Below are positions 12,061-24,154 of a DNA stretch of 64,000 nt, piece after piece (the stretch's first letter is position 1; every line of letters starts with the position of its first letter). Source of the DNA: Acanthacorydalis orientalis (taxonomy: Eukaryota; Arthropoda; Insecta; Megaloptera; Corydalidae). Location: NCBI GenBank assembly GCA_034766995.1, contig CM068322.1, forward strand, positions 5,912,089-5,976,088, given 5' to 3'. The notes beneath the pieces are model-generated. The model did no database searches. It was given only the letters and a program-made list of their open reading frames with translations, and was not told where the DNA came from. A program made the position numbers and the translations under genes.

Positions 12061-12126
12061 AAATGTTGCTGACTTAGGAGTAACAAATTTCAGACCAAAA
12101 TGGATCTAAACCCTACGGATTATCAA
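12061..12126 (+). CDS. Candidate host exon with translation start (MDLNPTDYQ)
   Basis: A pyrimidine-rich tract ending in TTCGTTCCAG (to 12060) is a good acceptor, and CAA|GTAAGTTT after 12126 is a near-consensus donor. A second acceptor-like AACAAATTTCAG ends at 12093. Inside, ATG at 12100 sits in a good insect start context (CCAAAATGG) and opens nine codons, MDLNPTDYQ, with no stop before the donor, leaving phase 0. If real, this is the exon carrying the start codon of a host gene on the plus strand, with the rest of the protein in exons beyond long introns. No downstream exon in the same phase was recognised in the window, and the gene cannot be identified from nine residues. The exon call is an inference from splice signals only. 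Confidence 0.45.
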
Positions 12127-12538
12127 GTAAGTTTAATAATATTTTATATCGATATTTTATAGACTGTCTAATGATTGTAATTAAGAAGATAATATTTATT
12201 GTGCAAAAGTATAGTAATAGACGAAAAAAATTAATAACAATATTTCAAGTATAAACCATAACAGTTTACTAAATAAAATAGATTGTTTTTTAATATACCT
12301 AGATTATACTATTTAGAAAAAAATATAAGGCACATTTTTGTAATACGGTGCACAGGATGTGTCTATTTCTTTATAATTAAGTTAACATGATATCAACTCG
12401 GTTGAGTTTAAAAACAAACATTTTTAATTTTATGTAATTGTCATATAAATTATATATGAAATACTTTTAAATTTATGTATATATATATATATATGTGCAT
12501 GTATATCCATAAACGTATATAATTATGTAGAGTGCACC
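12127..12538. other. AT-rich spacer
   Basis: No gene recognised. It holds a short TA run near 12479-12494. Confidence 0.5.
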
Positions 12539-12539
12539 G

Positions 12540-12935
12540 AAATCATCTATTAAATCCAATTTCAATTTGGTTTGAAACCGTAAATCAATTACTGTATTTC
12601 ATTTATTGTACGGGCGTTCGGTTAACCAATTGTTAAAAGAGTGGCTTTAACTCCCTTCTCATTCTCATGTAGTTGAATCGTAGACGTTATAGACGTTAAT
12701 TCACCACGTTAATTTGATTGGTCGCGAAATCCAGTGTTCGTTTATGTTCTAATTAAAAAATATTTACATTCCGCTCGTTCTTTTTCTTAATCTAAGCGAG
12801 GAGGCTTCGGCGTTCGGTCGAATTTCAATGAGTTAATTGCAAACGGTGTACTCGATCCGATGAAAGAATCTAATTGAAATTTGTTGATTTCAATTTTCGA
12901 TTCTCAAAGTCAATTAAATCGACTGAAACGTACTA
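12540..12935. promoter_or_regulatory. Unique TAAT-rich block, possible regulatory region
   Basis: This stretch lacks microsatellites and transposon motifs, has more CG dinucleotides than its flanks, and contains many homeodomain-like TAAT/ATTA cores (for example TTAATTTGATTGG, TCTAATTGAAATTT, GTTAATTGCAAA). It lies less than 1 kb downstream of the exon-like segment. The sequence only shows a distinct composition; enhancer function is a guess. Confidence 0.2.
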
Positions 12936-12974
12936 ATATGTTAACTTATATATATATATATATATATATAACAA

Positions 12975-13645
12975 TATAATGAAAATTATATAATTTTCAA
13001 TATATTGAAAATGAAAATAAATATTCAAAGTAATTCTGGAAACTTATATAAAAAGATTTAAATACATATTGAAAAGTTTCAATAAATATATTATTACAAA
13101 TTTACACAATTATTTATTTTGTCTTTGAACATAACTAACTCTGATTTTCTTATTAATATATTTTGAATCATTTTATTGGTTTTGATAACTTTATTATTTT
13201 TAGTTAGGTCCAGATTTACTTAATGTTAATTTATTGAAAATTAAAAAATATATGCATTAGCTTTGAGAAGGAATTAATAAATGAACTTCAACATAAATAC
13301 TAAAATAGTGTTGTATTTTATGATATTAAATGTACAAAAACGTATTGTTTGAATTTAACATAATATCAAATTGATAAAAAAAGGATTGAAAACAATATTA
13401 AAGAAACCCTCTTATTGTATAATCTAATTAGTTCTTGTATGTAAACGTCATTAGTTGTACCAAATACTACAATAATGAAAGTTCTCGACATTTTTCATAC
13501 ATTATAAATAAAACCATATTACCTATCTATAACAATCTATTGGCTTTAGTTAATATTTATATGAAAACTACAATTTTGAAAAGACCATTACATTTCATAC
13601 AGTGGTATTGGTTTTTTATGTATGTAGTAATCATATTATACATTA
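12975..13645. other. AT-rich spacer
   Basis: Nothing recognised. A short TA run precedes it (12947-12970). Confidence 0.5.
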
Positions 13646-13648
13646 ATT

Positions 13649-13651
<3 letters not shown>

Positions 13652-13684
<33 letters not shown>
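13652..13684. repeat. (TA)n microsatellite
   Basis: TA run of about 33 bp. Confidence 0.95.
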
Positions 13685-13686
<2 letters not shown>

Positions 13687-13689
13687 AAT

Positions 13690-14858
13690 ATTCACTGCAT
13701 ATAAAATTTTAATATTACACATAACATATATGTAAGTAAAAGGATGTTGTACGTTGCTCACTTCTCATGAAAAGAGCGTCAGGATTGAGTTTTATAGAAA
13801 TTGTATCCTAGATTATTTGCAGCACTGCACTAATTTGTATTTGGTTAGATGAGCGACCACTCACTGCAGCGCTGCAAAAAACAACAACAAGCAAATGTTC
13901 GTGAATTTTGCAGGATATACATCAAAATAATATTGTTTGGTATAGATTTTCGCACACGAACTTATTTAGCGACCTTACTCTTGTTAACCGTATTAGTAGA
14001 ATTTATAGATTTTCGTTAAAATTATTAAATATAATTTAATTTCAAGATTTGAATTGTAAAATGGTATTTATATTTTGCAATTGAATAACATATTATAAAA
14101 AATGAAAATTTTGATCTTATTTAGATAATAATTGCCAAAATACAAGAATGAAATTGGAAAAAGAAATGGGTAAAAAAGATATATTCAGTATTTTATTTTA
14201 TTCATACGTTTCAAATTTATTATACTCATTCGTTTGTTTTACCAATAATAGATGAATGAGTTCTTCTTTTTTAAATTCTTTTATCACTGGTATTGTTACA
14301 AATTCATACTAAGCACAGAAAACCACACAAACATTCTCTAATGGGTGCTTAGCTATACAAGTTTTTACAGCGCCACTCTAGCACCGCTAATGCGCACGTG
14401 AGCGCTTAACGTAAGAAATATCTATCTATATATACAAAAATATTCAGCAAAATTTTCAAAAAATGGACAAAAAAATTAAAAAAAGTATACAGATTTTGTA
14501 TTAAATTATTTTTTACAATGACACTCGAAGTTACACAAAATTTTCACGAAAAATTATGATATTGGTATCAAAACATCTACAATTCTTTCCAAGAATTTTG
14601 ATAAAGTGTGAATCTTGTTATTGGTTATATATGATACGTGTATCTTGTTATATGTGAATGTGTATCTCCGTATTTCCGGTCATACCTCGAGGTTAGAGTT
14701 TCCCTGAAACCAACCTTTATCTTTTTATTGTGTATTGTCTGTGTATGAGTGCGGAGTCTGATTTGCGGAACATGTGGAAAAACTATAACTACATTAAAAT
14801 GTGCGACTACATAAAACAACTACGTGGTAATATAACTGAGGGAATGATTATATAGATA
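13690..14858. other. Mixed spacer with two CpG-richer patches
   Basis: Patches at 13740-13930 (includes the palindrome GCAGCGCTGC) and 14340-14410 (CAGCGCCACTCTAGC, GCGCACGTGAGCGC) stand out from the AT-rich background. Neither contains a recognisable gene or complete transposon end. Confidence 0.35.
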
Positions 14859-14860
14859 TA

Positions 14861-14863
<3 letters not shown>

Positions 14864-14909
<46 letters not shown>
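14864..14909. repeat. (TA)n microsatellite
   Basis: TA run of about 46 bp. Confidence 0.95.
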
Positions 14910-14911
<2 letters not shown>

Positions 14912-14971
14912 CGGTATTGAGCGAATATAAGCAATACAAACGAAACGAGTGGTGGCAGAGGCCCCGCTAGT
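14910..14971 (+). mobile_element. Possible Helitron 3' end
   Basis: GGCAGAGGCCCCGCTAG followed by T at 14971 resembles the end of the Helitron-like element at 61717-62106 (GGCGGAGTCCCCTAG then T) and fits the CTRR-T rule. A matching 5' TC end was not found; ATATACTAAT lies at about 14856. Weak call. Confidence 0.25.
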
Positions 14972-14974
14972 AGC

Positions 14975-16330
14975 AAGTAGGGGGCAGAGCTCTTTGGTTA
15001 CTTATAAAAATAAAAAAATAAAAATATCTTAATACGGATTTTTTATGATAAAACTAAGTTTAAAAATTTAAGAAAAAAGTACGGAATCAAAATTAATTCT
15101 ATGATTTAAAAGTGTTTGTCCTTTTTAAGGACAAGTTTTATATTTTTACTCGCATTTATGTTCTGACTTTCCGTTTTGTTGTGAATACTTGTTCATTATC
15201 TGCGCGAATATAATTTTGAATTATACATAGAAATATCTTACATTTTTTAATTTTCGTATTGTACAATTATTTTTAGATACTTAAATTTGATCATTGGTTA
15301 GTTTATAACCTTATTTTATTAATACAGAAAATTACGCGCACACTATTACTCATATTATATTGATGCCTTTTCTTTTTATTATTGAATTGGTATTTTTAAA
15401 GTAAATCAATATTACAGTTTATTGAAATTAAAAACAAACTTTCGAAAATGCAAATTAAGAAAATAACTATGATTTTAGTAATATATTTGTCTCAACAACA
15501 AAAATGTTTTCACTAAAATCCTACTTGGACTATAAGAGAAACAATATATGAAAATATTTCTATTCTGTGATGATTTCAAGACCTGTGGATGATTATCAAG
15601 ATAGACAAAAGGTATTAAATTTATGCTGTTACTTTATCCAAATTGTTTATAACTTGTAAGAAATAGTATTAATAAAAATAATATAATAAATAGATAAATA
15701 TAAAGGAAAACGCCGTTAAGATATTTCTAAAAGTTTTGTTGAAATCTCTTCGATAACAATTCTGAACAAAGTAGCACTTCGAAAACTTTCTATCGTGACA
15801 TCCATAAACCGAGCTTCATCTAAAATTGCAAATATGTTGTTTGTCAGTAGTTATATAATATTACATTTTTCTATTATTTGATACTGTATTTATGTTGTAT
15901 ATGTTTGATAATTAATTATGTATATAAGTAAATAGTACAAAAGTATTATTATATACATATCTTCAATAAACAGTTTTAATTTTAATTTAACTATTTTAAT
16001 CAAATTTTATTCAAACTGTTTTTGTTCACAAATTACATACACAAAAAAAGGAAATAATTATAGTTTGTTTTTAATATTTTTCTGCTATAATATTCACCAT
16101 TGCGACATTTTACTATAAGAGTACGTATCAAAACACTAAAATTATAAATTATTTGTTTTCTTAAAAAGCACATAAATTTGATTTGAAAACTTGTACAAGA
16201 ATTCAGAATGAAAAGGTCCAATCTTGCAAATTTACATCAAATAGTTAAATTTTTTTCAATAATGCTGTATATTATTATAACTATGAATTTAAATGGAATT
16301 ATGAAATTCTAGTTTGATTAAATATAAATA
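14975..16330. other. AT-rich spacer
   Basis: No ORF or element recognised. Minus-strand 16033-16221 is open for 62 codons but shows no motif. Confidence 0.5.
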
Positions 16331-16336
16331 TACATA

Positions 16337-17601
16337 CGAGGGTGGTCCCAGAAGTACCCAGCCTGACTTAGAGATGGCGGTAGTTGTTTGAAAAATATCA
16401 CTGTATTAGAAAGTACACAATCTATAAAGCATATGTTTCAAGTTTGAGGACGCCACGTTGTTTAGTATTTGTATGGCAGCCATCAATAGTAGAGAAAATT
16501 GGTCATCGTTACGTGATACAATACTTTTATTTGAAAGGCCTCAGCCCAACCAATATAAAAGTTGAACTGGATTCTACTCTAAGTGAGTCTGCTCCTTCGT
16601 TTACAACAGTGAAATATTGGGTAGCAGAGTTTAAACGAAGCCGTACGAGCTGCCAAGACGAGCATCGCAGTGGTCGACCAAATGAGGTGATGACTCCAGA
16701 AATGGTGAAGAAAATCCACAAAGCGGTACTGGATGATCGACGACTGAAAGTGCGCGAGCTAGCAGACATAGTAGGCATTTCAAAAAATGTGGTACATCGC
16801 ATATTATCTGAAAATTTGTACATGAGAAAGCTGTGTGCAAGATGGGTGCCGCGTTTGCTCACACAGTGTCGTGTCACAGCAAAAACAGTGTCGTGCAGAT
16901 GTATCAATTGAGTGTTTAGCGAAGTTTCACAGCGACAAAGCAGAATTTTTGCGCCGTTTCATAACCATGGATGAAACATGGGTCCATCACTTCACACCCG
17001 AGACAAAAGAACAATCAAAACAATGGACTGAAAAGGGAGAACCGGCTCCAAAGCAGGCGAAGACCGTTTCATCTGCAGGCAAGGACATGGCGTCGGTTTT
17101 TTGGGATGTGCGTGGGATAATTTTCATTGACTATCTTGAAAAAGGAAAAACTATCAACGACGAGTATTATGCGAACTTATTGCAATGTTTGAGCGAAGAA
17201 ATCAAGCAAAAACGGCCGCATTTGGCTAAGAAAAAAGTGTTGTTTCATCAAGACAATGCACCAGCTCATAAATCCGTTATTGCAATGGCCAAAATTAATG
17301 AATTAAAGTTTGAATTGCTACCTCATGCACCCTATTCGCCAGATTTAGCCCCTTCGGATTATTTTCTGTTCCCAAACTTGAAAAAATGGCTCAGTGGTCA
17401 AAGATTTCCCAACTATGAAGAAGTTATGTCGGCAGTTAATGGGTATTTTGAGGAGCAAGACAGTTCTTATTATAAAGAGGGTATAGAACTTATTGAACAT
17501 CGCTGGGAAAAGTGTATAGAGCTGAAAGGAGATTATGTTGAAAAATAAATATATTATTTTCCAAAATTTTTGTGTTTTCTTTGTTGGGTCGGGTACTTCT
17601 G
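16337..17601 (+). mobile_element. Mariner element 1 with truncated 3' TIR
   Basis: The left end begins CGAGGGTGGTCCCAGAAGTA after a TA (16335-16336). The right end carries GGGTACTTCTG at 17591-17601, the inverse of CAGAAGTACCC, but the outer 12 or so bases of the TIR are missing and a (TA)n run starts in their place. About 1.27 kb, the usual length for mariner. Confidence 0.9.
16489..17548 (+). pseudogene. Mariner transposase, DD34D, one main frameshift
   Basis: The transposase cuts and pastes the element at TA sites in the nucleus. The N-terminal part (16489-16860) has paired helix-turn-helix domains: SAPSFTTVKYW, RSGRPNEV, and LKVRELADIVGISK as the second HTH. The C-terminal part (about 16870-17548) is the DDE catalytic core with all three aspartates: MDETW, HQDNAPAH and SPDLAPSDY. 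The second and third are 34 residues apart, the mariner DD34D spacing. It ends in the family-typical KCIELKGDYVEK. The two parts are in different frames. The shift lies near 16864-16895, where CAGTGTCGTG occurs twice 22 bp apart, an offset that is not a multiple of three. The start is unclear: the usual Met position reads GTA (VEKIGHRYVI), and the nearby ATG at 16473 is out of frame. This is the least decayed transposase in the window. Confidence 0.92.
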
Positions 17602-17624
17602 ATATATATATATATATATATATA
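17602..17624. repeat. (TA)n run replacing the mariner 1 right terminus
   Basis: TA repeats begin exactly where the 3' TIR of mariner 1 breaks off. Confidence 0.9.
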
Positions 17625-17629
17625 CATTT

Positions 17630-18220
17630 CACAATTACTTCAAAATATTTATATTAAATTTTTATAAAACGAAATTTATTATTTTAGAGAAAAACTGTAA
17701 ATTAATCCCCTGCTTATTATAAAATATTTCTATAAGATTGTAAAAAACTAACACTTAGAGTCATCAATGTTTCATAAAAGAATATAATATAAATTAAATT
17801 TGTACATATAAACAAACAAATAAAAAATCATTATTTATTGGTATAGAAAGTAATTAAATAAATATCTTATCAAATCTATATTTAAATAATTAAAAAAATA
17901 TTTCTTTAAAACATATATTTTCTGTTTAAAAAGCTATATTTATAACGAAATAATTCTTTGAATCTATATTTATAAAATGATATGTTTCATAAATTTATTC
18001 ATATGTATACATTCGAAAAAAAACACATATAATTTATGTATTTTATCAATGCGTAATTATATAAAGCGATTCTGTTATTAAATTTGTTCAGTGAAAAAGA
18101 GATGAAACGCAAAACAAAGTTTAAACTCGTAATTGCAAAAAATCTCCATATTTATTGAATTGCTTTTGTATTACTCTGTACATAAATATATACAATTTTA
18201 AAAACAAATACACAGATATG
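17630..18220. other. AT-rich spacer
   Basis: Nothing recognised. Confidence 0.5.
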
Positions 18221-18221
18221 T

Positions 18222-18560
18222 GAATGAGAGCGCATTACATATTGTGCAGCTATACGCAGAAACCGTTTCACCAAATTATTTATTAATCTACACTGAAACT
18301 CTAATTCGAAATAGATCATCTTGTAACCGTATGGTATTTGTTACGACGGGACTGCGTTCCATGCGATATATCATTTTTAATTAATATCCTATTCCAGTTT
18401 TGCATGCAAATATTTAATTTTCAACCCAGATAGAATTAATTGTTAAAAAAATGTATGTACTTTTATTCATTCCACCATTAGTCAAAATAGTAAGAACCGT
18501 TATCTGTTTTCATACCAACTGTTGGAGGGTATTAATTGAACAGTATATATTTGCTTTTGA
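18222..18560. promoter_or_regulatory. Unique block with octamer-like site, possible regulatory region
   Basis: Free of microsatellites and transposon motifs, with a GCATGCAAAT octamer-like (POU) motif, several TTAATT cores and more CG dinucleotides than its flanks. It could be a conserved noncoding element; only composition supports this. Confidence 0.15.
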
Positions 18561-18579
18561 ATCATGAAAATAATTTGAT

Positions 18580-18585
<6 letters not shown>

Positions 18586-18627
<42 letters not shown>

Positions 18628-18639
18628 TTATATATATAA
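18586..18639. repeat. (TA)n microsatellite
   Basis: TA runs interrupted by CACTT. Confidence 0.95.
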
Positions 18640-18988
18640 ATATAAAGCTCTACATAAAATCTAATACTTTGATAAATAAATTAATTAATAATTTATTTTT
18701 ATTCACGAACTAATTTAAACTGAATGCAAAAAAGGAATTACTGGAAGGGAAATTGAAAATTCTTCAATAAGTTTGTAATTTAGTAGAAATTTAGCAATGG
18801 TATATAAGATATTTTTGTTAAAAAAAATGAGAACATTATTTTATTCTTAAAAAAGTTATTTGATGTGGGGATGATAACAAATATCTTGTTGTGATATTAA
18901 GACAACAAAAACGCTGTTATCATACTGAACGAAAAAGTAAAAGGAAAAAAACTTGAAAATCGTTTTATTATTTTACACAAAAAAATAC

Positions 18989-19021
<33 letters not shown>

Positions 19022-19036
19022 GTGTGTGTGTGTGTG
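18989..19036. repeat. (TA)n-(TG)n microsatellite
   Basis: TA run followed by TGTGTGTG. Confidence 0.95.
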
Positions 19037-19239
19037 CATCTGTTTTGTTTATATACAGAATATTATTACTTATAAAACATACTCGTAGATTTAAGTAGAA
19101 TAGTTAATAAAGCAATTTCTTGGAGTTATTGGTGTGTCGTGTTCTACTTCGATGTAATTTTTAATACTTTTATAATAAAAATTAAGCATTAATGAATCTA
19201 ATTCCTGAAATGGGTTTAAAAATTGTAGTAAAGTAGTAG

Positions 19240-19488
19240 AAAATGATCGTAAACTAAATGATGCTTTGAGTGTGAGTATTATAGGAACGTATGCAATGTT
19301 TATTCCAAAAATTTCGTGCTAGAGATGAGAGCCTTAAAGTTGCAGAAGATCGAGAGCGTCCTTCTTCACTTCATAACGACCAACTGAAGGCGCCAGTTGA
19401 ATTAGAACCACACAGAACTATTCGAGAGATTTCACAAAACTTAAACGTTAGTCATCCAAAAGTTCTGGGTCCCTTAAAACAACTTTAA
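19240..19488 (+). pseudogene. Mariner transposase N-terminal scrap
   Basis: The frame at 19291-19488 reads LFQKFRARDESLKVAED, then NDQLKAPVELEPHRTIREIS, then LNVSHPKVLGPLKQL. This matches the inter-domain and second helix-turn-helix of mariner transposases of the type WFQKFRSGDESLED ... NVSHTTVLRHLKQ. The preceding 50 bases (RKLNDAL) look like the end of the first HTH in another frame. Everything downstream, including the catalytic domain, is missing, and no TIR was found. It is an isolated fragment whose family resembles that of the 7182-7660 remnant and mariner 4. Confidence 0.8.
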
Positions 19489-19489
19489 T

Positions 19490-19980
19490 TAAGAAATGTA
19501 TATGAATTTTGTCATAACCTATAATTATTTTTCTTTCAACCTAATATGCAATTCTAATTAGATATGAATAAATATTAAATATAAGTGAATAAAATAATTC
19601 CTGATTTTTTGATAACATTCTATAATTTTGAAATTTGACGAACTTTTTAAATGTTCCTCATATAATGCTACTTTTCCACTATTTATGCTATTCAGCTTAC
19701 TATAACGTCCGTAAGAGTCTACATATTCTGATCAAACATATCAAAATTATCTTTATTTTATTATTGCCTACAAAGGAGCAGCTACTACTGTATAATTAGA
19801 TTTCTTCGTACAATAATTATTAAATATTAAAATCAATATTATTTTATTAATTTAAATAAGAAGCACTACTTTTAAATATAATCAATTTAATTAAAATTTT
19901 CAGAAAAAAACATGGAAAATTTTAATCATAGTGAAATTTTATAGAAAAAGTGAACACTACCCAAAAATCAAAAGCAATTC
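19490..19980. other. AT-rich spacer
   Basis: Nothing recognised. Confidence 0.5.
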
Positions 19981-19982
19981 CA

Positions 19983-20042
19983 TATAAATATAATATATTA
20001 TAAATATAATATATTATAAATATAATATATATATATATATAT
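19983..20042. repeat. 16-bp tandem repeat grading into (TA)n
   Basis: TATAAATATAATATAT occurs three times in tandem, then TA repeats. Confidence 0.9.
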
Positions 20043-20044
20043 AC

Positions 20045-20790
20045 ATATTTATATAATATTTTAACGATTCTGTGCTAAATACTTTTTTCATACATGTAAA
20101 TTTTTCTGATAACTTTTTAATTCATAAGCTTATATCAATTATATTTCCTATTTATTGTATTTTTTGACTTTTTTATTCTTATTTTCTACCAGGAAATCAT
20201 TTCTGTAGTCGAAACTTTTAAAATTTCTTGCGGTTTCATTAGTGTATATTTCAATTAAAATACTTTCATCAATGTAGTAGTTAATCATTATAACACAAAT
20301 CACAATTCGTAATTGATGAAAAGTAATTTAATTGCCAATTTCAACCTATAGAAATTTGAACAAAAATATGTTCGCAAATTGAAATCAATTTATACTTCAA
20401 TTATGAATAATATTGTCTGTATATTTACATAAACTTGCCTGAAAATTAAACTGATACGTTTGGATTAAAGTGGAAAGTATAATACGCTGCTAATCAGTAT
20501 ATGCAGAATTCCAGAATTAAATTATTATTTCGGCGAAAAGTAAAGTTTTGTATAAAATTAAACTTAAAATATATTTAGTCATGGAACTATTTCATGCTCT
20601 AGTGGAAAAAAGTGCATATGTGCTTCTATAAAAATATTAATTACATTTGTTTTTTTTCTTTCTTTCCAGAAAATATTTTATTTTACCACTAAATTTTTTT
20701 TCTTTGAAATCTACTGTTACAGTAAAGAAATATTTATAATTAAAATGACACAATAAGACACTATATTTACTTTTCATGAAATAAAAAATG
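20045..20790. other. AT-rich spacer
   Basis: Nothing recognised. Confidence 0.5.
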
Positions 20791-20791
20791 C

Positions 20792-20792
20792 A

Positions 20793-20824
<32 letters not shown>

Positions 20825-20825
20825 A
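20792..20825. repeat. (TA)n microsatellite
   Basis: TA run of about 34 bp, with one G. Confidence 0.93.
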
Positions 20826-20859
20826 TGTAAACAAATTAATTCGGTGCCTTTTTTTATAG

Positions 20860-21080
20860 AAAATGAATGTTTATAAAAAAATGGAATACTTTTCAATCCT
20901 CACAACATCCCCAATTATTTTGTACTACTTTACTCCATCTATTGAGTGACTGACGAATCTCTTGTCACAGAAGATGGCAGCTTTGACTCGATGAAGTTGT
21001 AATGCATTTTTGGACCTCTTTCATTCTTTTAGATTTTTTGCATATTTTGTGAATCACATCACTTTCTCCCAAAAATGAAC
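20860..21080 (-). pseudogene. Possible mariner C-terminal scrap
   Basis: Minus-strand translation gives EIRQSLNRWSKVVQNNWG followed by a stop. This faintly resembles the end of mariner-superfamily transposases (RWxKVIxxNGDY). No catalytic motif or TIR is visible. Weak call; it could be chance. Confidence 0.25.
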
Positions 21081-21340
21081 AAATCATTCCTGTGATTTCA
21101 GTAGCATTTTTTTCAACTTAAATACGAAAACTATGCAATGCCTAATATAATGCATTTCGAATATCATACAATCGTGTTTACTACTGTTTTGTGAAGTTAT
21201 TCTAACAGCTTAGCTCAGTATATAATGGTTTTAAATGTTAACGTTGGCACTTCAAAATTCTAATCAGCAAAAAAATATTTTAATTTTAAAGAGAGTTATA
21301 ATTGAGTCAATTTAAAGGAAACGAATTATATTTTACAAAT

Positions 21341-21386
21341 AATACACACACTCGCGCACGCCCACACACACACATATGTATAATCG

Positions 21387-21453
<67 letters not shown>
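21341..21453. repeat. (CA)n-(TA)n compound microsatellite
   Basis: CACACA and CGCGCACGCC segments lead into a long TA run. Confidence 0.95.
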
Positions 21454-21454
<1 letters not shown>

Positions 21455-21455
<1 letters not shown>

Positions 21456-22435
21456 TTATATAAGTTAATTTGATATTTTTGATTAGTGAATAATAACTTT
21501 TAGTCAATATTACTAAATTATACAATATTATTTTTAAGTAGGGCTTTTTCCAACAATTTTTTTCTTGTAACTAAGTGATCATAGATTTAGAAAAGTTTAT
21601 TTTAAATCAAAAATGAAGCAAAATATTAATAAATAACTGTTTTTATTTTACACGAGTGTTAAAGTTAATATGTAACAATAAAGTTTTCATTTCTGAAGCT
21701 ACATTTTCGATAAGGAAACTGATTGAATATCAATAGAAAAATGGCGCAATGACAACAATTCATGTATGCTCTCTACCTCTGTATATATATATATATATTT
21801 TCATTTTTTAATATGCTCTTTGTTTTCTATTGAATCAACCATATTGCATTTGTTAAGCAATCTTAGTTCTTTAATCTGAAAATTAGTAAAAGAAATAATT
21901 AGACACTCTTATAGGTAACGATGACATTTGTATCAACTCTATGGTTTATAATACAATAGGAAAAATCGTTAAACAATATGAAAAATTTAAGCTAATTTGA
22001 AATAAATTTCATTACTACATATTTAAAATTAACCTATCAGACTGTATCATCTTGATATAATATATATTTTAAATCTGAATTTAAAAATAACAATAATATC
22101 AATAAATTAAAATAAAAAAGTTAACTTTGAGTTCGAAAAAATAAAACTTACGTGGAAATATATTGTTTTAATAATGAAGAAATATTAATTAATCAAATTT
22201 TAAAGTCGAAATTTAAAAGATAAACATATACAAAGCATATTTAAGTAAAATGTCACTTTTTAAATTTGCTATTACAATTTTATTTATTATTTATTAATTG
22301 TCGCTAGTTACAAATGTTAATAAATAATTTATTTTTATGAGTGTTATTTATTGCCAACGTTTTTTTTATATACCTCAGAATTTACATTGTCTTAACTGAA
22401 ACTTAGTTATAAAATAATTTTAGTGCGTTCATGTA
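21455..22435. other. AT-rich spacer
   Basis: Nothing recognised; a short TA run lies at 21782-21798. Confidence 0.5.
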
Positions 22436-22438
22436 TTT

Positions 22439-22439
<1 letters not shown>

Positions 22440-22530
<91 letters not shown>

Positions 22531-22540
22531 ATATACATAT
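22440..22540. repeat. (TA)n microsatellite
   Basis: About 100 bp, interrupted twice by TTTA. Confidence 0.97.
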
Positions 22541-23220
22541 TGTGATTCTGTCAAATTTATTAGTGAAGTCTTTATAAACAGATTTTAATTCACTTTTTCT
22601 GAAGTATTCTTTTTTAATTTATATATACATATATATGTAAAAGTGTTAATGCTCAAGAAGTTAACTTAATAATAAAAATAATTAACTTAAATATGTAATA
22701 GTGGAACATGAATATATTATATCAACAAAGTGAAGTTCTAAACTTATCATTTAATAAATTTTATTAAAATGAAATATTTTTTGTAGAAGTATTTAAGTAT
22801 GCAAAATTGTCTTTGTACACACCTTTTATACTTATGATTCGATTAAAATGAATGAGTAGTTAAAATGATATAAAAATAAAAGGGTAATGCCATAAATTTC
22901 AAAACTTATTTGAAAGAATTTTTAAACAAGGCTGCCATATATTTTATTCATAGAATTTATATTTTCCTTCCATTATGTACGAGTAAAAATTAGTAAAGGA
23001 TAAATTGGGATACATAATTTCACTATATTAAAGAAAAATGTCATTTATTTATATTATAAATTAAATTTAGAAATATTCATTTAAAATGCAAAATAGTAAA
23101 ATATGTAAAGTATGAAAGAGTACATACTGACATACGGTGTTTCAAATGACGCATACCGACTATATATTTACAAACACTGACATTTATGTATACAGACTTC
23201 TAAACTATAATATAGCATGA
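22541..23220. other. AT-rich spacer
   Basis: Nothing recognised. Confidence 0.5.
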
Positions 23221-23228
23221 TATATGTA

Positions 23229-23288
<60 letters not shown>

Positions 23289-23320
23289 GAGAGAGAAAAT
23301 GAGAGAGACAGATAGATAGA
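23221..23320. repeat. (TA)n-(GA)n-(GATA)n compound microsatellite
   Basis: A TA run passes into GAGAGA and then GATAGATAGA. Confidence 0.95.
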
Positions 23321-23672
23321 AGGATTACGCAATTAAAAAAAGCAGCGTTTGTGTCAAATGAGTTAAATAAATAATCAGATTATAGGTTCCATTACAGACA
23401 AAAGAAAATAATAAGAAACCGTGTGTTAAATTATAATTTAGTCGATAGCTATCTTTATTTTTAGACTCTTTAAATAAATAAATTCTGTTTATCCTAAATA
23501 AGATCAACCAAATGCAGATAATTGTACACAGTTTTGTTATCATAAAAATATATTTAAAATATATAACTCCCCTCAAGATCAGTTTTAATAAGTACAATTA
23601 AATAAAAAAATATTCACTTATTTAAAATGTTTTTAGTGTATTATTATATTTTACGAGTATTGTGTTTATCTT
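23321..23672. other. AT-rich spacer
   Basis: A 90-codon minus-strand frame (23325-23597) has no motif and is probably chance. Confidence 0.45.
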
Positions 23673-23673
23673 G

Positions 23674-23674
<1 letters not shown>

Positions 23675-23706
<32 letters not shown>
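23675..23706. repeat. (TA)n microsatellite
   Basis: TA run of about 32 bp. Confidence 0.95.
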
Positions 23707-23709
<3 letters not shown>

Positions 23710-24095
23710 GTAAATTGTAAAATGTAAGAGAATAGAGAACTTGTTCTAACTCGTGAAAAACTACTTTTAATGAGTTTTAAGAGCTTACCCGCTAGTAGAA
23801 AAATTTCCATTACAGATAAGTTGCTGTTACGATGAAAGAGTTGAAAAAGACTCGTGTTTAGTGCATTGTCTATTTTTTACTTATACTTTCTGTCGTCCAA
23901 TTTGTAAACTCTTAATTGCTAACCGTATCTTTGTTAATACTCGGTACTTGAAATTTTATTTCACTAAGAAAAATATTTCAAACTAAAAACATTTAATTTA
24001 TTTTCTAGTGTCCATGAAATGTAAATTTATGTCGTATAAAAAATGTAATTAAGCTTATTTCTAATACCCACAAAAACATACAGACACACACACTC
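23710..24095. other. Spacer
   Basis: Nothing recognised. Confidence 0.45.

Positions 24096-24096
<1 letters not shown>

Positions 24097-24151
<55 letters not shown>
24097..24151. repeat. (TA)n microsatellite
   Basis: TA run of about 55 bp preceded by CACACACA. Confidence 0.97.
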
Positions 24152-24153
<2 letters not shown>

Positions 24154-24154
24154 T

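Noticed and set aside
16527..16907. 126-codon minus-strand ORF
   Set aside because: Antisense of the mariner 1 transposase N-terminus.
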